A stretch of 64,000 bases of DNA from contig SKCR01015036.1 of NCBI GenBank assembly GCA_019454045.1, positions 1 to 64,000 on the forward strand. The letters are read 5' to 3'. The stretch's first letter is position 1. Each line of letters starts with the position of its first letter. This document shows positions 46,335-59,285 of this stretch, piece after piece. Under the pieces are notes generated by a model. That model searched no databases, was not told the DNA's origin, and saw only the letters and a program-made list of their open reading frames with translations. Position numbers and translations under genes: made by a program. The stretch comes from Zanthoxylum bungeanum (Eukaryota > Streptophyta > Magnoliopsida > Sapindales > Rutaceae).

Positions 46335-49300
46335 ATCTCCCACTTGGCCTATAGCCAATCACTCAAGTGTCCTACACCCGAACTATGTACGGTTCGCTCA
46401 AACTTCTGCTAAGGAAAGGCTTTCGTCAGCGGATTTGCATGGTTATCATCTGATACGATTTATTCAATCATCATATCGCCACGATGTATGTTTCGAATGA
46501 ATCAGATGAATATTTAAAGTATATATCTGGATCGTTGATGAGACCATTAATTCTTTAGCCTGCGTTGTAGCCTAGCTCAGCTGCTAACAGAACTACTCCT
46601 AATCTAATTAGGATTATTATCAATCCAGAAGGCTTCTATTGCTGCCTCAGCTGCAGCAATATTCCGCTTTTGTTGTTCATTCGGCAACAGTATGTTGCTT
46701 GGAATATTTCCAGCTCACTGTTCCGTTATTCAAACTGTATAGTACCGTTATTACGACTTATATTCGTTCTTATCGGTTAGGAAACTTGCAACGGTGAACC
46801 CAGTCACTTCAAGTTCTCTTTCTCCATAGTATAAGAAAGCATCCTTAGTTCATCTAAGATACTTAAGGATGTTCTTAACATCAATCCAGTGACTATCACT
46901 TGGATTGGCATGATTGTGACTCTATATGCTCAAAGCATATGAGACACCAGGTCGCGTACATTTCTTTCAATGTACGAGTTCTCGGAGAGTATTAACAACT
47001 TTAAATCTATCCCAATAGATCTTTATTCCTAGAATAAAGGTTGTTTCTCCCAAGAATTCTACGGAGAATATTCTTGAAAGCCAAGCTTTCACCGATTGTA
47101 TTATGGGAATATCATTTATTTAGGACATCACTGTCAGTTCGCTCCCACTAACCTCCTTATATACACAAGAATCATTTTCGTTTTGAATTAAATCATACAC
47201 CATTATGATTACATCAAAGCGATAATTCCAAGAACGCAATGCTTGCTTCAATCCATCCATGGATCGAATTAACTCGCAAACCTTGTTTGCTCATTTTGGT
47301 ACGACAAAACCGTCAGGATGTTATAAACATCCTCCAAAAGGTTTCCATTTAAGGAAATCGGTTTTGGCATTCCAGCTGCCATATTTCATAAATGAAACAT
47401 GCAGCTTTAGCAAGTATTGTCCAAATGGATTTAACAATGGCAACGAGTAAAAGGTTTCGTCGTAATCGACACAATGTTGATAACGATACCTTTTCGCTAC
47501 AAGCCTAGCTTAGTACATTGGTATGTTGCCTTCCATGTATGTCTTCCTAGAAGACTTATATAGTACCAATAGGCACAATGCCTTCCAGTACAACAACCAC
47601 TATCCAAACTTGGTTGGTATACATGGAATCCATTTCGAACATTATGACACTTTGCCATAATAGGGAGTCGATACCTTATATCACTTCCTCATACGAAGTC
47701 AGCTCGTGTTCCTTAATAAGATTGACATCTTTACGAGGTGAGATCAGAAACCCATACCTCCCAGGTTGTTTCCTAACTCTCTCCGACTTACGCGGTTCTT
47801 GTGTATTAGAAGATTATTGGTATAGTTTCATCCTTGATGAACTATCGGTGTTCCATTAAGGAATCGGTGCCTGGAATAGTATTACTCTGATTTTTATCGA
47901 GTTTTACTTTCCTCCCATTTACCACTGCATATAGGTATTCCTCTTAGGAAAACCGCATGGCGAGCAACAATTACATTATTCTCTTGTGAGTTGTATAAGT
48001 ACTATACTTTGGTTTCCCTAGAATAACCCACAATTAGGCACTTATCTGATTTGGGTTCTAGTTTGGTATCATCCAAACATATGCCCAGCATTCCCAAATC
48101 TTCAGGAATGAGAAACCTGGTTTCTTTCATGTTCATATCTAATATAGAGTCTATCCAACAGACTTTTGACAGAACCTTATTCAAAATAAGTTTTGCACTG
48201 TTTAAAAGCTTATCCCTTGAAGGAAATGGTAGCTCAGAGCGACTCATGATTAACCTTACTATGTCCAACAAGGTTCGGTTTCTCTGTTCGGACACACCGT
48301 CATATCGACGTGTTCCGGGAGGAGTCCTCATTGAAAGAATACTATACTCTTTCAAGTATATGAGAAACATATTGCTTAGGTATTTTCATCATGGTCTAAC
48401 CGTGACGATTTAATACTTTAGCCGATCTGTTTGTCTACTTCGTGTCGAAGCTCTTTGATTCATCAAAAGTTTTCGATTCGTGTTTCAAAAGAAACACATA
48501 ACCATAACGCGATGCCACATCCTTAAAGGTCACGAAACATTCATATCCACATCTAGCCTAGCTAGACATGGGCCCACTTACGTCACTATGAACGAGGGCT
48601 AACAGATCGGTGGCACTTACAATTTTACCAAGTAAAAGGTGTTTTAGGCACTTTGCCCAATAAACTAGATTCGTAGACATTATTTGAATAGAATCAAATT
48701 TGTCCTAGTACCCACTCTCCAAAAGTGTGGATATACGAGTCTTGTTAATTGTGTCCCAGACAACAATGCCACTGATAAGTCTCAACTGATTAATTTTGTT
48801 TGAGCTATTTGTTTGTCATGTCATATGTTTGAGATTTATTTATATTCAAAATATAAATATTGTTATTCACATCTAATGTGTTTATCTCAATATCATCTTT
48901 ATATAATAAAACACTTTAGTGTTCTAAAATATAAAGGTATACCCGCAACGGGTTAAACCCTAATATAGAAATAATGTTTGTAGTCAAACTAGTTACATTG
49001 TAACAGTTTCCTAATTTAAGTACACACATGAAGGGTGGTTCCTAAACTTAGGTATCTACGGTTAAAATAGCAACTGTCATCATGTTTCCAACTCGCAGAT
49101 TAATCTCAACTGAAGTCAGTATCCTGCTTACAGCAGATACTGCACACCAGTACATATTTATGTACCACATTTAGTATCTAAAATCCAATTTTAATATTAG
49201 CAGTGAACATGTTTATAACAAACACATTTGAATTCGGAGCATTGCACCATCTTCAATTCCTTCATGTCTGCCTTGTCCATACGGCAGTCACGCTTCAGTG

Positions 49301-49400
49301 ACCCCGTTTGCCACAGTTTAGGCAGACATCTTGGGATATGTTTTTTGTCTTCCCAGAAGATTATAATGATTTTGCATTTGCCTCTTTTCACACCCAGAAG
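46335..49400 (-). pseudogene. E1 copia gag-pol remnants
   Basis: Minus-strand 48370-48002 has 'TPPGTRRYDGVSEQRNRTLLD', the end of the integrase core with the catalytic Glu, and 'KSDKCLIVGYSRETKV'. The RT start (…VDYDET) is recognisable near 47440-47510. Minus-strand 49391-49197 holds a degraded Gag knuckle (CLPKLWQTGSLKRDC). There are no long ORFs. Confidence 0.75.
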
Positions 49401-52191
49401 CCTTCGACCAAGCCTTGGCCCTCTAGAATGTCGAAATAAGATGCGCCTTGCGCTTCTTGCCTATTGCAAACTCTGGCTTTGTCTCCTTGAGTATAGCCAT
49501 TAACTCTCCAAGAGTTTTCTATTGCAATTTGTTCTTCTAAGATCTAAGAATAGATCTATGAAGATCCTTCAATTTCATTATCATAATATATGGATCTAAT
49601 CCTTAGTTCTGATTAAGAAATTAAGGAGTCTATTTGGCAAGCTTAATGGATTAAGCACTAAAGTTATCATCACATGAATATTCCAAATATCATGTTCTAC
49701 TATTTGCTCAACTCCGGACTTAGGCTTGAGACGTTATTATATCAAATAAAGTAACTTTTCGGTCTTCAGGACTATCCTGAGATTTTATTCCCAATTTGAA
49801 AATTAAAGTCGTTTAAATACATTTTCACCCAGGATTATGTTTTAAACACTAATCTTTCATTTATCTTGATTCTAATAGTCCAACTATTTAATCAACGATT
49901 TTAGGTACTATTTAATATAATGATTACTATAGTCCAACTATATAATCAACTATAATTTAATTGATTAATTCAATTATATTGATTACTATAATCCAATTAT
50001 AAAATCAACTATTAATTGAAATAGTTTGAATACAGTCCAACTGTTAAATTAAAACAACATTAAATATTAGTCCAACTAATATATTAATTTATTTGACGAA
50101 AAATTGAAATGAGCGCGTATGGCAAGTAACTAAACAAATATTGCAAATTTAATACTTGCCTCCCACTATTTTTCGGTGAGCCTCTAACCCTCTGTTGAGT
50201 ACTCGGGAAACCTTGTTTCCTAGTGGGCTAGGATCCCGTTAAATAACACACAATCTTGACTTTGGCCAACAAATTATATGATAATTAACTAGGTAGATCT
50301 CTAAGATCAATTGGATCACATCCAATTCCTAGATCCAGTAGGTGGACATCCAAGTCCGAAACATATATCTTATATATGCCAATATATCCAAAATATTGCC
50401 TAACATTTTTCCTCTGAATCAACTAAGCCTTGGCTTTGGCACAACAAACTTAGTGATCCCAGTTAAGCGGAACCCATTGACTGTGGAAAGCTTCGTAATC
50501 GATGTCGATGGACAAGAAGTGATCTTGACTTTGGCCAACAAATCACAACTTGGACAAGACACCGATATGGAACAAAGCTTTCATGATTCAAACACATCCG
50601 CGACGGACAAAGGTCTTGACTTTGGCCAACAAACCAGTGTCAGTCTTGGAACTTGAGTAAGAATCACTCAATGGAAGGAAAAACGCTTAATATGTAGTGA
50701 GGGTTTTTTCGCGTAATTGGAAACCAATTAATTATCTTTGTTAAGGTCTCATCAACATACACCCTTAACCATGCATTCTAAACACATAATAAGGCGCGTA
50801 AGTAAATAAATATAATAATGATATGCGGATGGATATTTAAACATTGTTCCTAGAACAAATCTCTCACTTTCCTCTCTCCCGCTAGCACAAGTATTACTTC
50901 TATCCGATTACATAACACTTCTAAAGAAACCTCATTTACATTGAGGGGAATAGGTGAGAAGAGAATTACACAGAGTCAAGAGGTAATAGGCTGGACACGC
51001 AGGTCCAATTAATAAATTCTAAATTTATTACAACAATTTCCAAAATTGCCCTCACCCATCTAATATCCATCCGATATGCATTATTCATACATCGCATCCA
51101 TGTATTCACACAAGCATGTTATCAATCAATCTAATCCAATTAATTAATCTGAATATTAATGACCATCCAATGTTCAAACAACGATTTGATTTTGCGCGAG
51201 TCAAACTTGTTTTGCGAATAAGTACTCAAAGTACGAATTCTTGAATTAAATTAAACTACAACATTAAATCCAATTTAATTTGTATTTAATACTAACTCAT
51301 TTATTTAATTCCAAATTAAATATTACACTTTTAAAGTACATTTACGACTTAGATTCTAAATCTAATCATTACGGGTCTCAAAGCCCGATTAACATCCAAT
51401 GTCAATTTAATTTAAAGTCCAATGGGTTTTTAATTAATTTCATAAGGCATGGACTTTTGCTCAATATGGGTCAAACCCAAATACCAAAGCCCATTTAAGG
51501 AATCACCCTTATTTGCCAAGAAACCAATTTAGGCCCATTAGGCCCAATTAATATTAAAGGTCCATTTAAGTCATAATTGGACTTTATGGATATGGTTTTA
51601 GGCCCAATTGGATCCAACCAATTAGCCTAAACCAAACTTGGCCCAACCAAGCCCATTAAACCCAATTACAACTTTTACAAGCCCAATTCCAAATTTAAGC
51701 CCAATTAATTTAATTTCAAAATTCCAAATTTCATAATTAAATTAACCAAAGTGTATGCCATAATTAATTAACCAAATTAACATTTTCAAAATACTAATTC
51801 ACTCAATTAATTATGCTTGTTATCATCAACACATGTCCAACACATTTGAATCAAAAAATCACATCATTTTCATGCTTACTAGTCTCGGCATTTTAGGGTA
51901 TTTTGTCCAATTCAAAATTCAATCCAATTAAATCTCAAATCAACATTTCCCTATTGTTTCAAGTCATCCAATGATCAAAGAAACAAAAAATACCATGACA
52001 TTAGGGCAACATTCATATTCGGCCAAGCCTATATTTTGGGCAAAAATTGATCCAATCAACTTTTCATGAAATTGATCATATACAACTTCAATACATCATC
52101 ATTCAAGCATACTCAATCAATTAATTTTATCAAATCATGCTCAAATTGATTTTACCCAAATTTTATCGTAATTAAGTTTCATGCTCAAAAT
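49401..52191 (-). other. E1 gag/leader region, non-coding
   Basis: No supported gene is present. 49800-50100 is AT-rich with repeated 'tatagtcaactatataatcaac'-like phrases. 50405-52190 is a segment also present at 54227-55840 (same orientation), because it is the part of the leader on both sides of E1. The words 'ttgactttggccaaca' recur four times at 50250-50630. Confidence 0.6.
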
Positions 52192-52205
52192 GGCTCAAGA
52201 TACCA
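52192..52205 (-). other. E1 primer-binding site
   Basis: The minus strand reads TGGTATCTTGAGCC just inside the LTR end. It resembles the tRNA-iMet complement TGGTATCAGAGC used by most plant copia elements. Confidence 0.65.
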
Positions 52206-52206
52206 T

Positions 52207-54221
52207 TGTTGGGTTTCTAATAAGTCCCAAGATCTATTTCAAGCAAGAAATCATGTGCGAATACAACAAAGAAGCATGGTGGAATCATACTTATATTGAA
52301 CGGCTTTGCGATGCGACGAACAAAAATTCTTGTGCTCCTCCTAGAAGCTCTCGGCAGTGGGCTTTTTGTCCTCCAAAATTTCGGTCATCACCTCCATGGA
52401 TGCTCCAAGCTCCAAACTTCATTTGGTGGTTCCAAGCTCACAAGTTGGTTTCCCTATCACCTGAGGATGACCCTTCATGTGCTAGCATAGGAAAAATTGC
52501 CACAAATTTTCCTTGTTCATCATCAAGCTCTCGGTTTTGTGAGAGAAAAAGAGAGAGAAGAAAATATGGCCCTTGGCCGAAAATTTGGGAGAGAGAATTG
52601 TGAAGTGTCTTGGTTTGGTTTTCTAAAAACCTAAATACCAAAAATCTAATCCAAAATTTTGTAAATGGCTTTCAAAAAGTCAAATAAAAATTTTGGAGCC
52701 AAAAAGCAATAATGCTTTCCAACTACCACCATCAATCACAAGTGACAAGTTGTCACATCACTCAAAGTGACTAGACATCACATCAATTGATTGACTAGTG
52801 ATTTGACGCTTGATGTGACTTGTGGGCCGCACTTGAATTCAAAATGCGAGTGGGCCTGCAAACACTCCCGGGTTCGGGTTCGCTTATTCTGAATTAACGA
52901 ATTTTCCGTTGCGACGTAATTAAATAATTATGCCTAACAAAATTATTATTCACATCGCTAACGACTTAATTCTAAATTAACTCGTTCGCCCGAATTAAAT
53001 CTAAATTTAATTCCAAGTCGAAATCCAATTTCGTATAATATATCGAATATATTATTTTATCGATTAATTCCAAATTAATCGTTCTCTCTCTTTAATTAAT
53101 ATTTTATCCCAGATAAAATATATCTGTAATTAATCCCATATTAATTTTCTCTCTCATATAATTAATCCCAGATTAATAAGTGCGAGTCATACGTCATCGA
53201 TGAATCTTCGGGAAGCGACCCATGAGATCCCCGGATATGTTGGCAGTAAATCCGGTCGTCGGACTATCCGAACACGTACGTACCTAGTACTACGTTTCTA
53301 CTGATTTACAAGACATGGTTGGCTTCTAGCAAAGCATTGTGCCTACCCAATTCTCCAGAAATATTCTTACTGGAATATGTGATTTATATCAGGCGTAGTA
53401 TACGTAGTATTGTGTATTTCGATCCAGTATCGGATGTCACGTGCAAGGCCTGAGGCTGGAAATGTGTCTGCCCCGTACGAAGCACATATCAAATATCTGG
53501 TAACTAGTCTCTATAATCGGATAAACATGACCTAGTCATAATATCCCGATAGCTGCAGCATAGAAGAGAACCAGTTTCGTATCCTACGTGATCATCATCT
53601 CCACTATGACTGGAGTGATACTTCCATCTCGATATCACACCCAATACACTACGATTCTGAATATACCCAGAAGAGGCGTACACAGAACTTGTTAAAGCCT
53701 TGGACGACCAAAACCAAAGTATATTGATTGTCGCAAGAATTAGCGGTGCAAGTCTCAGGTTAAGACCAAATACACCTACCCTGATTCGGACTTCCATAGA
53801 CACATAGTCATACTACCAATGGAATTTCGAGGGGTCTATCCAGAGCGAAGCTGTTCCCGTACCGTCGGTAAACACAACCTCCTATTACACTTGCATGAGT
53901 ATCTTATACCCAAATATATGAGAACTATGTCGTTATGCTCCCACAATGCGCACAAGTGTAATACTAGTCTATTCCGCATTATCGATGTCCAATCTCGATA
54001 ATACTACGACTATGGATCTTTAATGATTAAACCTTCGTGGATTGATACTGTCTCATATCATCTCAATCCGGAACTAATCATATGGACCTTCTATCATTTA
54101 TACATCTTGGTAATCTAATTACAAATGATAAAAGAGCAATTTCCTTTGTCACATAGTTAATTTGTACAACAACACCATGATTTGTACAAATAGTGATGCT
54201 ATGGGTCATAATCGTCCAACA
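52207..54221 (-). repeat. E1 5' LTR
   Basis: 2.0 kb, TGTTGG…ccaaca on both strands. Three to four 'attaatcccagattaat' repeats lie at 53095-53180. It is the most complete LTR of this family in the window. Confidence 0.9.
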
Positions 54222-55849
54222 CTTTTTCCTCTGAATCAACTAAGCATTGGCTTTGGCTCAACAAGCTTAATGAAACCAGTTAAGCGTGACGCATTGACAG
54301 TGGGAAAGCTTCGTAATCGAGGTCGATGAACAAGAAGTGGCATTGACTTTGGCCAACAAATCACAACTTGCCCAAGACATACGATATGGAACAAAGCTTT
54401 CGTGATTCAAACACATCCGCGATGGACAAATGTATTGACTTTGGCCAACAAACCAATGTCAATCTTGGATCTTGAAAGAGAATCACTCAATGGAAGGAAA
54501 AACGCTTAATATAAAATGAGGGCTTTTGTCGCGATTTGGCAACCAATTTATTATCATTAATTAGGTCTCATCATACACCCTTAAGCATGCATTCTAAAAG
54601 CATAATAAGGCGCGAAATAAATTAATAATGATATTTCAGATGGATATATAACAAACTTTGTTCCTAGAACAAATCTCTCATTTTCCTCTCTCCTGCTAGC
54701 ACTATTCATACTTCTACCCAATTACATAATACTTCTAAATAAACCTCATTTACATTGAGGGGAATTGGTGAGAAGAGAAATACAATGAGAAAATAGGTAA
54801 TAGGCTGGACACGCATGTCCAATTTAATAAATTTTAAATTTATTACAACAATTTCCAAAATTACCTTCACCCTTCTAATATCCATCTGATATACATTATT
54901 CATTCATACATCCAAGTATTCACACAAAGCATTTTATTAAATCAATCTAATCCAATTAATTAATCTTTGAATTAATGACCATCCAATGTTCAAACAACGA
55001 TTTGATTTGCGCGAGTCAAACTCGTTTAAGAATAAATACTCAAAGTAAGTATTCTTGAATTATATCGAACTATAATTTTAAATCCAATTTAAATTGTATC
55101 CGATACTAATTCATATTTAATTCCAAATTAAATAATTACACTTATTTATGTGTCTTAAAGACTTGGATTCCAAATCCAACCTTGATGGGTCTCAAAGGCC
55201 CAATTAGTATCCAATATTATTCAATTAAAGTCCAATGAGCTTTCAATTAATTCTTTAGGTGTGGGCTTTGGCCATTATGGATCAAACCCAAAAGCCTTGG
55301 CCCATTTAGGAATCACCATATGCCATAGAATCAATTTTGGCCCATTAGACCCAATTAAATTATTAAATGCACAATTGTCATATTTTGGACTTTATGGGAA
55401 TGGTTTAGGCCCAAATATAATTCAAGAATAAAATTTGGCCCAACCAAGCCCATTAGCCCAAATACAACAAATTAAATTAATATATTATTCCAAATTACAT
55501 ATTAATTCAATTAAAGTGCAATTAACACAATTAATTAATTAATCTGGTATTTCCAAAACACTAATTAATCCAATTAATCATGCTTAACATCTAATTCATG
55601 TCCAACACAAATTAAAGCACAATCAATTCATTCCAACATGCTTCACACTCACGGCAATACATGAAATTAACATCCAATTTTGATTTCAATCTAATTAAAT
55701 CAACAATTAACATTCAATTTCATGTGAATCGACATATCCAATTGTCTTATTCAAAATTAACCATGAGCTCTCCTAGGGTAGTAATCGGTCAAGCATGGAT
55801 TTTGGGGATTTTTGATCTAATCAATTTATCACAAAATCAATGATGCACA
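54222..55849 (-). other. E0 leader region, continuation after E1
   Basis: It matches 50405-52190 of E1 (cctctgaatcaactaagc, ttgactttggccaacaaa, aaggcgcg). No gene is present. It is AT-rich and contains many copies of 'aggcccaatta', 'ggcccattag' and related words. Confidence 0.65.
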
Positions 55850-56632
55850 AATCCAATTATACATCTCTAAGCATGATTCGTGTGTGAATAAAATCAAAAA
55901 TAAATTACGGAATACTTACATTGATCGAATTTAGGATTTCAAAAATTTCATGGATGCTGAAGCTTCCAAGCTCATGGGTGAGTATCCCAACACACTTTGA
56001 CTTTGTCTTTTTGGAAAAAGTAAAAGAAATATATTTAATGAAATTTGGAAATCATTAATTTTTGCTCTCTACTTGGCCGAATAGGCCACTGAATTCTCCT
56101 TAAAAAATTGGCCGAATAAAATGAGCAATTGCTCTCTGTTTTTTTCATTTTGGCCGAAGCAACACATTTGCTTTCCTTTTGAATAAAAAGCAATTGGCCA
56201 CTGTGAAATTGGCTTAAAAAGAAAAAGCAATCTCTGACTTTGGAAGCCAAGGCCGAATGAAAGAAAGCATTTTGGCTCTCTGTTTTTCATTTTGAAAAAA
56301 GCAATTTGGCTTCTTTTTTGAAATTGGCCTATTGCCTTTGTTGTTTATATTGGCCGAATGGCCTTATCCTCAAAAGTGCCAATTCCCTCTCTCTCTCTAG
56401 GGAAAATTTGCTTCTCCTTGGGAGATCAAATTTATTCCATTTGTTCTTGCTAACACATATGGAGTCAAATGAAGGTGATAGAGATACTCACCCATGAGCT
56501 TGGAAGCTTCAACATCCATGGAATTTTTGAAATCCTAAATCAGATCAATGTAAGTATTCCACAACTTATTTTTGATTTTATTCACACACGAATCACGCTT
56601 AGAGATCACGTGACATGTCTAAGACACTAACA
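55850..56632. repeat. Inverted LTR palindrome at E0's right end
   Basis: 55895-55990 and 56485-56580 are inverted copies of the LTR's 3' end (shared 'cccatgagcttggaagctt' and 'aaatcctaaat'). The centre (56040-56470) is rich in 'ttggccgaa' and short inverted phrases. The outermost end ctaaca is an LTR terminus on the plus strand. Confidence 0.75.
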
Positions 56633-56637
56633 ATCAC

Positions 56638-56901
56638 TTCATCTTTAAAAGATATTGGAAGGATTCACAACCCTATATAGTTTTATAATATTGAATTTTC
56701 CTTTAATTTACTTTCGCAGTGTTTTATTTACTTGTTTTTAGCAAAAATCAGCATCCAATCAACAAACCAATCTATTAGGTACTTGTAAACATTTAACTTC
56801 ATAAATTGATAGCTAAGGTATTAAGTCCTCGTGGGATCGATATATTTTATAGTACTTGAACGATACGTGCGCTTGCGTTACGTGAGTGATTTCACCGATC
56901 A
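56638..56901 (+). repeat. Element B 3' LTR, last piece
   Basis: It matches 18945-19208 nearly perfectly (ttcatctttaaaagatattg to ttcaccgatca) and ends at the aatac duplication. This closes element B. Confidence 0.93.
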
Positions 56902-56906
56902 AATAC

Positions 56907-57025
56907 CTGACCTGATTCCTCTATCTACAGTGCCACATACTACCGAAGACAATCCTGGCCCCTCGTCCTCAACCATTGTACCTCTTGCTCTGGCTGAAAA
57001 TGCTCACGGCCCATCCTTATTATAA
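56907..57025 (+). pseudogene. 3' end of locus C's decayed gene
   Basis: DLIPLSTVPHTTEDNPGPSS and the following 20 residues run to a stop. They continue the proline/serine-rich tail of the gene cut at 17064. Joining the two sides leaves a stop, so the gene was dead or has decayed since. Confidence 0.55.
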
Positions 57026-57590
57026 CAAACTCATCTTTCATCACGGGTAATCCTTAGGGAGCCTAATTTGTACTTTTAAACTTAATCAAATTTATTTATT
57101 TTCATACTTGCGTACTTTTTATTTCCACACCAAAGCACATACTGAGCAAAGACTCGATGTATGGCAGTTTTTACTATTCCATTACTGAGTGAAATTATGA
57201 ATTTGCACAATCAACTTTAACCACAACTTGGTAATGTAACCAAATTAATTCCTTTAACCAATTCCCTAAGGATCCTTACTCCAAGCATAAATATCAATAC
57301 CCGAGCACATTAATGGCCAATAAAACAGTACACCACAAATCTTATGCCATGACATATTTTTCCATACTTAGAGAATTCTGAACCCTTCAAAAAGACTTTT
57401 CAGTACTTATGGTAATTTCAATTCCTGACCATCTTCCACGCTTTTCAACCTGACTTGAGTCTCTGTTAATTGGCAACTCGATGTATGAACTCCTCAAAAG
57501 CTTATCCCATCAACTATTGCCATTATACTCGTGTTATATGGGATGTTGTTCCCGAAGGATCTCAAATCTCTTGCTGCCGCTTTACTTCAG
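57026..57590. other. Locus C 3' non-coding
   Basis: I see nothing gene-like. It leads into the tandem array. Confidence 0.5.
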
Positions 57591-58500
57591 TAAGGCCATG
57601 GGGAAGTTCTGACTTTATGTCTACACAATAGGGCCTCAGTGGAACGAATTCGACCTGAGCCAATAAATCTAGCCACGTGGGAATAAAATCTCCTTACGCC
57701 ATTCAAACTGGGCCATGGGAGAGGAACTTCGACCTCACGCCAAGAAACATAATAAGGCCTCGGTGCGACATACCCGACCCTAAGCCTTTTCAAACAGTTG
57801 GCCACAAAGGAGTGATCTCTCCTTGTGCGATTCAAACATGGTCATGGGGGAGAAATTCCAACCTTATGCTAATAAACATAATAAGGCATTGGTGGGACAT
57901 ATCCGACATCGAGCCGTTACAATCACTTGGCCACATAGGAGTGATCTCTCTTGGTGCCATTCAAAGACGGCCATATGGGAGAAGTTCTGACACCATGCCA
58001 ATAAACATAATAAGGCCTCGATGGGATATACCCAAATCTGAGCCATTACAATTACTTAGCCACAAGGGGATGATCCATCCTTGTGCCATTCAAACATGAC
58101 CATACGGAAGAAGCTCGGACCTCATGCTAATAAACATAATAAGGCCTCAGTGGGACATACTCGTCCCCGACCCGTTACAATCACTTGGCCATAATGGAGT
58201 GATCCATCCTTGTGCCATTCAAACACGGCCATGGGGGAGATATTCTGAACCTTTGCCAATAAACATAATAAGGCCTCAGTGGGACATATCCGACCCCGAG
58301 CTATTACAATCACTTAGCCACAAACAAATTATCCCTCATTGTGCCATTCAATAACATGGCATCAACGGAAGGAATGCAGTCCCGAGCTATTATAACAATT
58401 TGGTCACAAGGGAATGCTTTTTCCTTGTGCCTTTCAATAATATGGTCTCGGCAGAATGAATGCAGCCTCGTGCCATTAAAATCATAATCCAAGAAAACCA
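57591..58500 (+). repeat. 129-bp tandem array, about six to seven copies
   Basis: The phrase 'aataaacataataaggc' recurs at about 57742, 57871, 58000, 58129 and 58258, exactly 129 bp apart. Degenerate copies lie on both sides. Each unit also has 'gtgccattcaaac', 'ggccatggggga' and 'gttacaatcacttggccaca'-like words. Confidence 0.93.
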
Positions 58501-58799
58501 AAGGAATATTTTCAACCCCATGCCGTCCTCACGAAGACTGGTCGTGGAGTCCCATACCAAGTCGCAAAAAAAACCAAAATAAAAGATGATAAGTGTAACA
58601 TGGGTGACATATCACATATTACGTACTGACCCAAAAATTGAGGCAATTGAGGCAGCGTCCAACCCCAAGTTGCCTAAAATAATAATTTTGAACCTCACAA
58701 TCCAAATGTCTCGATGAACCGAGCTACGGATCAGGAGGCGGCCAACTCCAAGGGGGAATTTCTCCTCATGCTAGGTAGGCCCCGAGTCTACAAATTCCA
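58501..58799. other. Spacer between array and right direct repeat
   Basis: No feature is recognised. Confidence 0.5.
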
Positions 58800-59285
58800 T
58801 AGAGGCCTTCTAGCTTTTCCCGTGTTATGCTCCTACTGCACTACCCTATAATGACTGGAAGAGGCTACTTATGCGGTCAAAAACTGTTTTCTCACCGTCA
58901 CCATTAGCCTTCTAGAAGATTATCTCCTCACTTTAGGACATACGTCGCTTGATTCAAGCGCATATTGGCCTGTGATCTCATCTTCGTTCCTCGGGTCAGC
59001 ATACCGAGGTGGATGATATTGGTCAATACTCACTCTGACTTCTTCAACCAGGTCGGGTTGCTAAACGCGGACCCTATCGGGTCGGTTTCCACAAATACTC
59101 AAATGAATCTAAATCCAGCACTTGTTCTTTAGGCCGGGTCGGCGTACTGACCTACTTCATCAATACACTCAGCACATGTGTGAACCCCTCCGTATAATGG
59201 GGTCGGATCCTTATGTCAAATTATGTCTGTCTCTCTGAGCCCTTAGGCGCTTATTATGTATCTTTGGGCCAAGTAAAATACTTAT
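58800..59285 (+). repeat. Locus C long direct repeat, right copy (LTR-like)
   Basis: Partner of 13365-13880, same orientation, roughly one base in six different by eye. The transposon-rich block ends here. Confidence 0.7.

Larger units (their letters stand above)
44456..54221 (-). mobile_element. Element E1: full-length but decayed copia element inserted in E0
   Basis: The duplication ctttt lies at 44451-44455 and 54222-54226. The 3' LTR is 44456-46334 and the 5' LTR is 52207-54221, both on the minus strand. A polypurine tract lies at 46335-46346 and a primer-binding site at 52192-52205. The interior keeps integrase and gag scraps only. E1 belongs to the same family as its host E0, so the internal sequence is found twice in tandem-like order. 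Confidence 0.88.
32932..56632 (-). mobile_element. Element E0: Ty1/copia element, interior inverted, with two nested insertions
   Basis: The duplication is atcat (32927-32931) / atcac (56633-56637), and the termini are TGTTGGATAA and ctaaca. The interior reads on the minus strand (polypurine tract, integrase and RT scraps), while the two outermost LTR pieces read on the plus strand. It is interrupted by F (37639-42961) and E1 (44456-54221). All coding modules are extensively decayed. Confidence 0.75.
17065..56901 (+). mobile_element. Element B: second LOG-carrying Athila-type element, expanded by nested insertions
   Basis: The 5-bp duplication aatac lies at 17060-17064 and 56902-56906, and the element termini are TGATGAGCGG and ccgatca. 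The parts are 5' LTR (17065-19208), primer-binding site, gag, protease, a foreign LTR fragment in place of RT and integrase, a LOG-like gene, 3' sequence, and a 3' LTR in three pieces (24473-24646, 31687-32931, 56638-56901) split by elements D and E0. Without insertions, B is about 8 kb. Lacking RT and integrase, it is a non-autonomous deletion derivative. Confidence 0.9.

Noticed and set aside
50342..50656. 104-aa plus-strand ORF with 'LTLANKSQLGQDT' and 'LDFGQQ'
   Set aside because: It lies antisense in the leader of a minus-strand copia element. The second copy at 54230-54480 is not open.
57677..58099. 140-aa ORF with 43-residue repeats as a real protein
   Set aside because: It arises because the unit length is a multiple of three. 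The opposite strand is equally open, and the context is transposon DNA.
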